DNA of 64,000 nt from Oceanicola sp. 502str15 (GTDB lineage: Bacteria > Pseudomonadota > Alphaproteobacteria > Rhodobacterales > Rhodobacteraceae), in NCBI RefSeq assembly GCF_024105635.1, contig NZ_WYDQ01000001.1:2783501-2847500 (forward strand), read 5' to 3'. The first letter of the stretch is position 1, and every line of letters begins with the position of its first letter. Both the position numbers and the translations under genes were made by a program. Below are positions 62,728-64,000 of this stretch, one piece after another. Below the pieces are notes generated by a model. That model had not been told where the DNA came from. It did not search any database and saw only the letters and a program-made list of their open reading frames with translations.

Positions 62728-64000
<1,273 letters not shown>

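Overview
The window looks like chromosomal DNA of a Rhodobacteraceae (Roseobacter-group) alphaproteobacterium. Evidence: very high GC with strong C/G third-position bias; many 4-bp ATGA stop/start overlaps; typical alphaproteobacterial families (DUF2125, TIGR02186, Hint-domain protein, BMP-type nucleoside ABC transporter, form II coxSLM, orphan TRAP binding proteins, pmpAB/MBL/SulP sulfur module); and an rRNA operon ending 23S-5S-tRNA-fMet. The assignment is inference from gene content; no 16S is present.

Layout. 0-11.3 kb: three small roseobacter-type proteins, a FadH-like reductase, an EF-hand mini-protein, a DJ-1/PfpI protein, a LysR regulator, a Hint protein, a minus-strand four-gene chain (molybdopterin-binding protein, GNAT, AhpD-like, OmpA) and sfsA. 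11.36-12.52 kb: a small lower-GC islet with a degenerate ImmA/IrrE-like protein, a 60-aa protein and a start-less gene fragment that runs in frame from the stop codon of the neighbouring MscS channel. 12.5-23.5 kb: housekeeping genes (mscS, map, rsmD cluster, peroxiredoxin, a five-gene operon of pseudo-rhomboid/RidA/GDPD/FemAB-like/PCD, trpS). 23.5-25.9 kb: a second accessory cassette (XRE regulator with a perfect palindrome, small membrane protein, DUF1330) bordered by repeats.

25.9-32 kb: VOC protein, class IV aminotransferase, AbrB-type membrane protein, Usp, a gamma-glutamylcyclotransferase that apparently starts at CTG, Nfu, GFA, tsaB, rimI. 32-38.4 kb: a complete purine-nucleoside ABC importer with purine-nucleoside phosphorylase and an embedded LysE exporter. 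38.4-45.2 kb: TauE/SafE plus TIGR02186, then a MotA/MotB-like pair with a very long coiled coil, a second gamma-glutamylcyclotransferase and DUF2125. 45.2-48.8 kb: a sulfur operon (two YeeE/PmpAB halves, persulfide-dioxygenase-like MBL, SulP) behind a good sigma70-type promoter.

48.8-57.4 kb: a LuxR-type response regulator, NosP-like FIST protein and NahK-like hybrid kinase, divergent from a coxG-S-L-M cluster whose large subunit carries the form II signature AYRGAGR. 57.5-59.8 kb: two paralogous orphan TRAP binding proteins, each with its own terminator. 59.8-64 kb: a second EF-hand mini-protein, transketolase, and the 3' end of an rRNA operon read on the minus strand.

No complete insertion sequence, prophage or CRISPR array was seen. 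The least explained signals are the islet at 11.4-12.5 kb, the cassette at 23.5-25.6 kb, and a dispersed repeat built from 11-bp helically phased units (25.6 and 40.2 kb).
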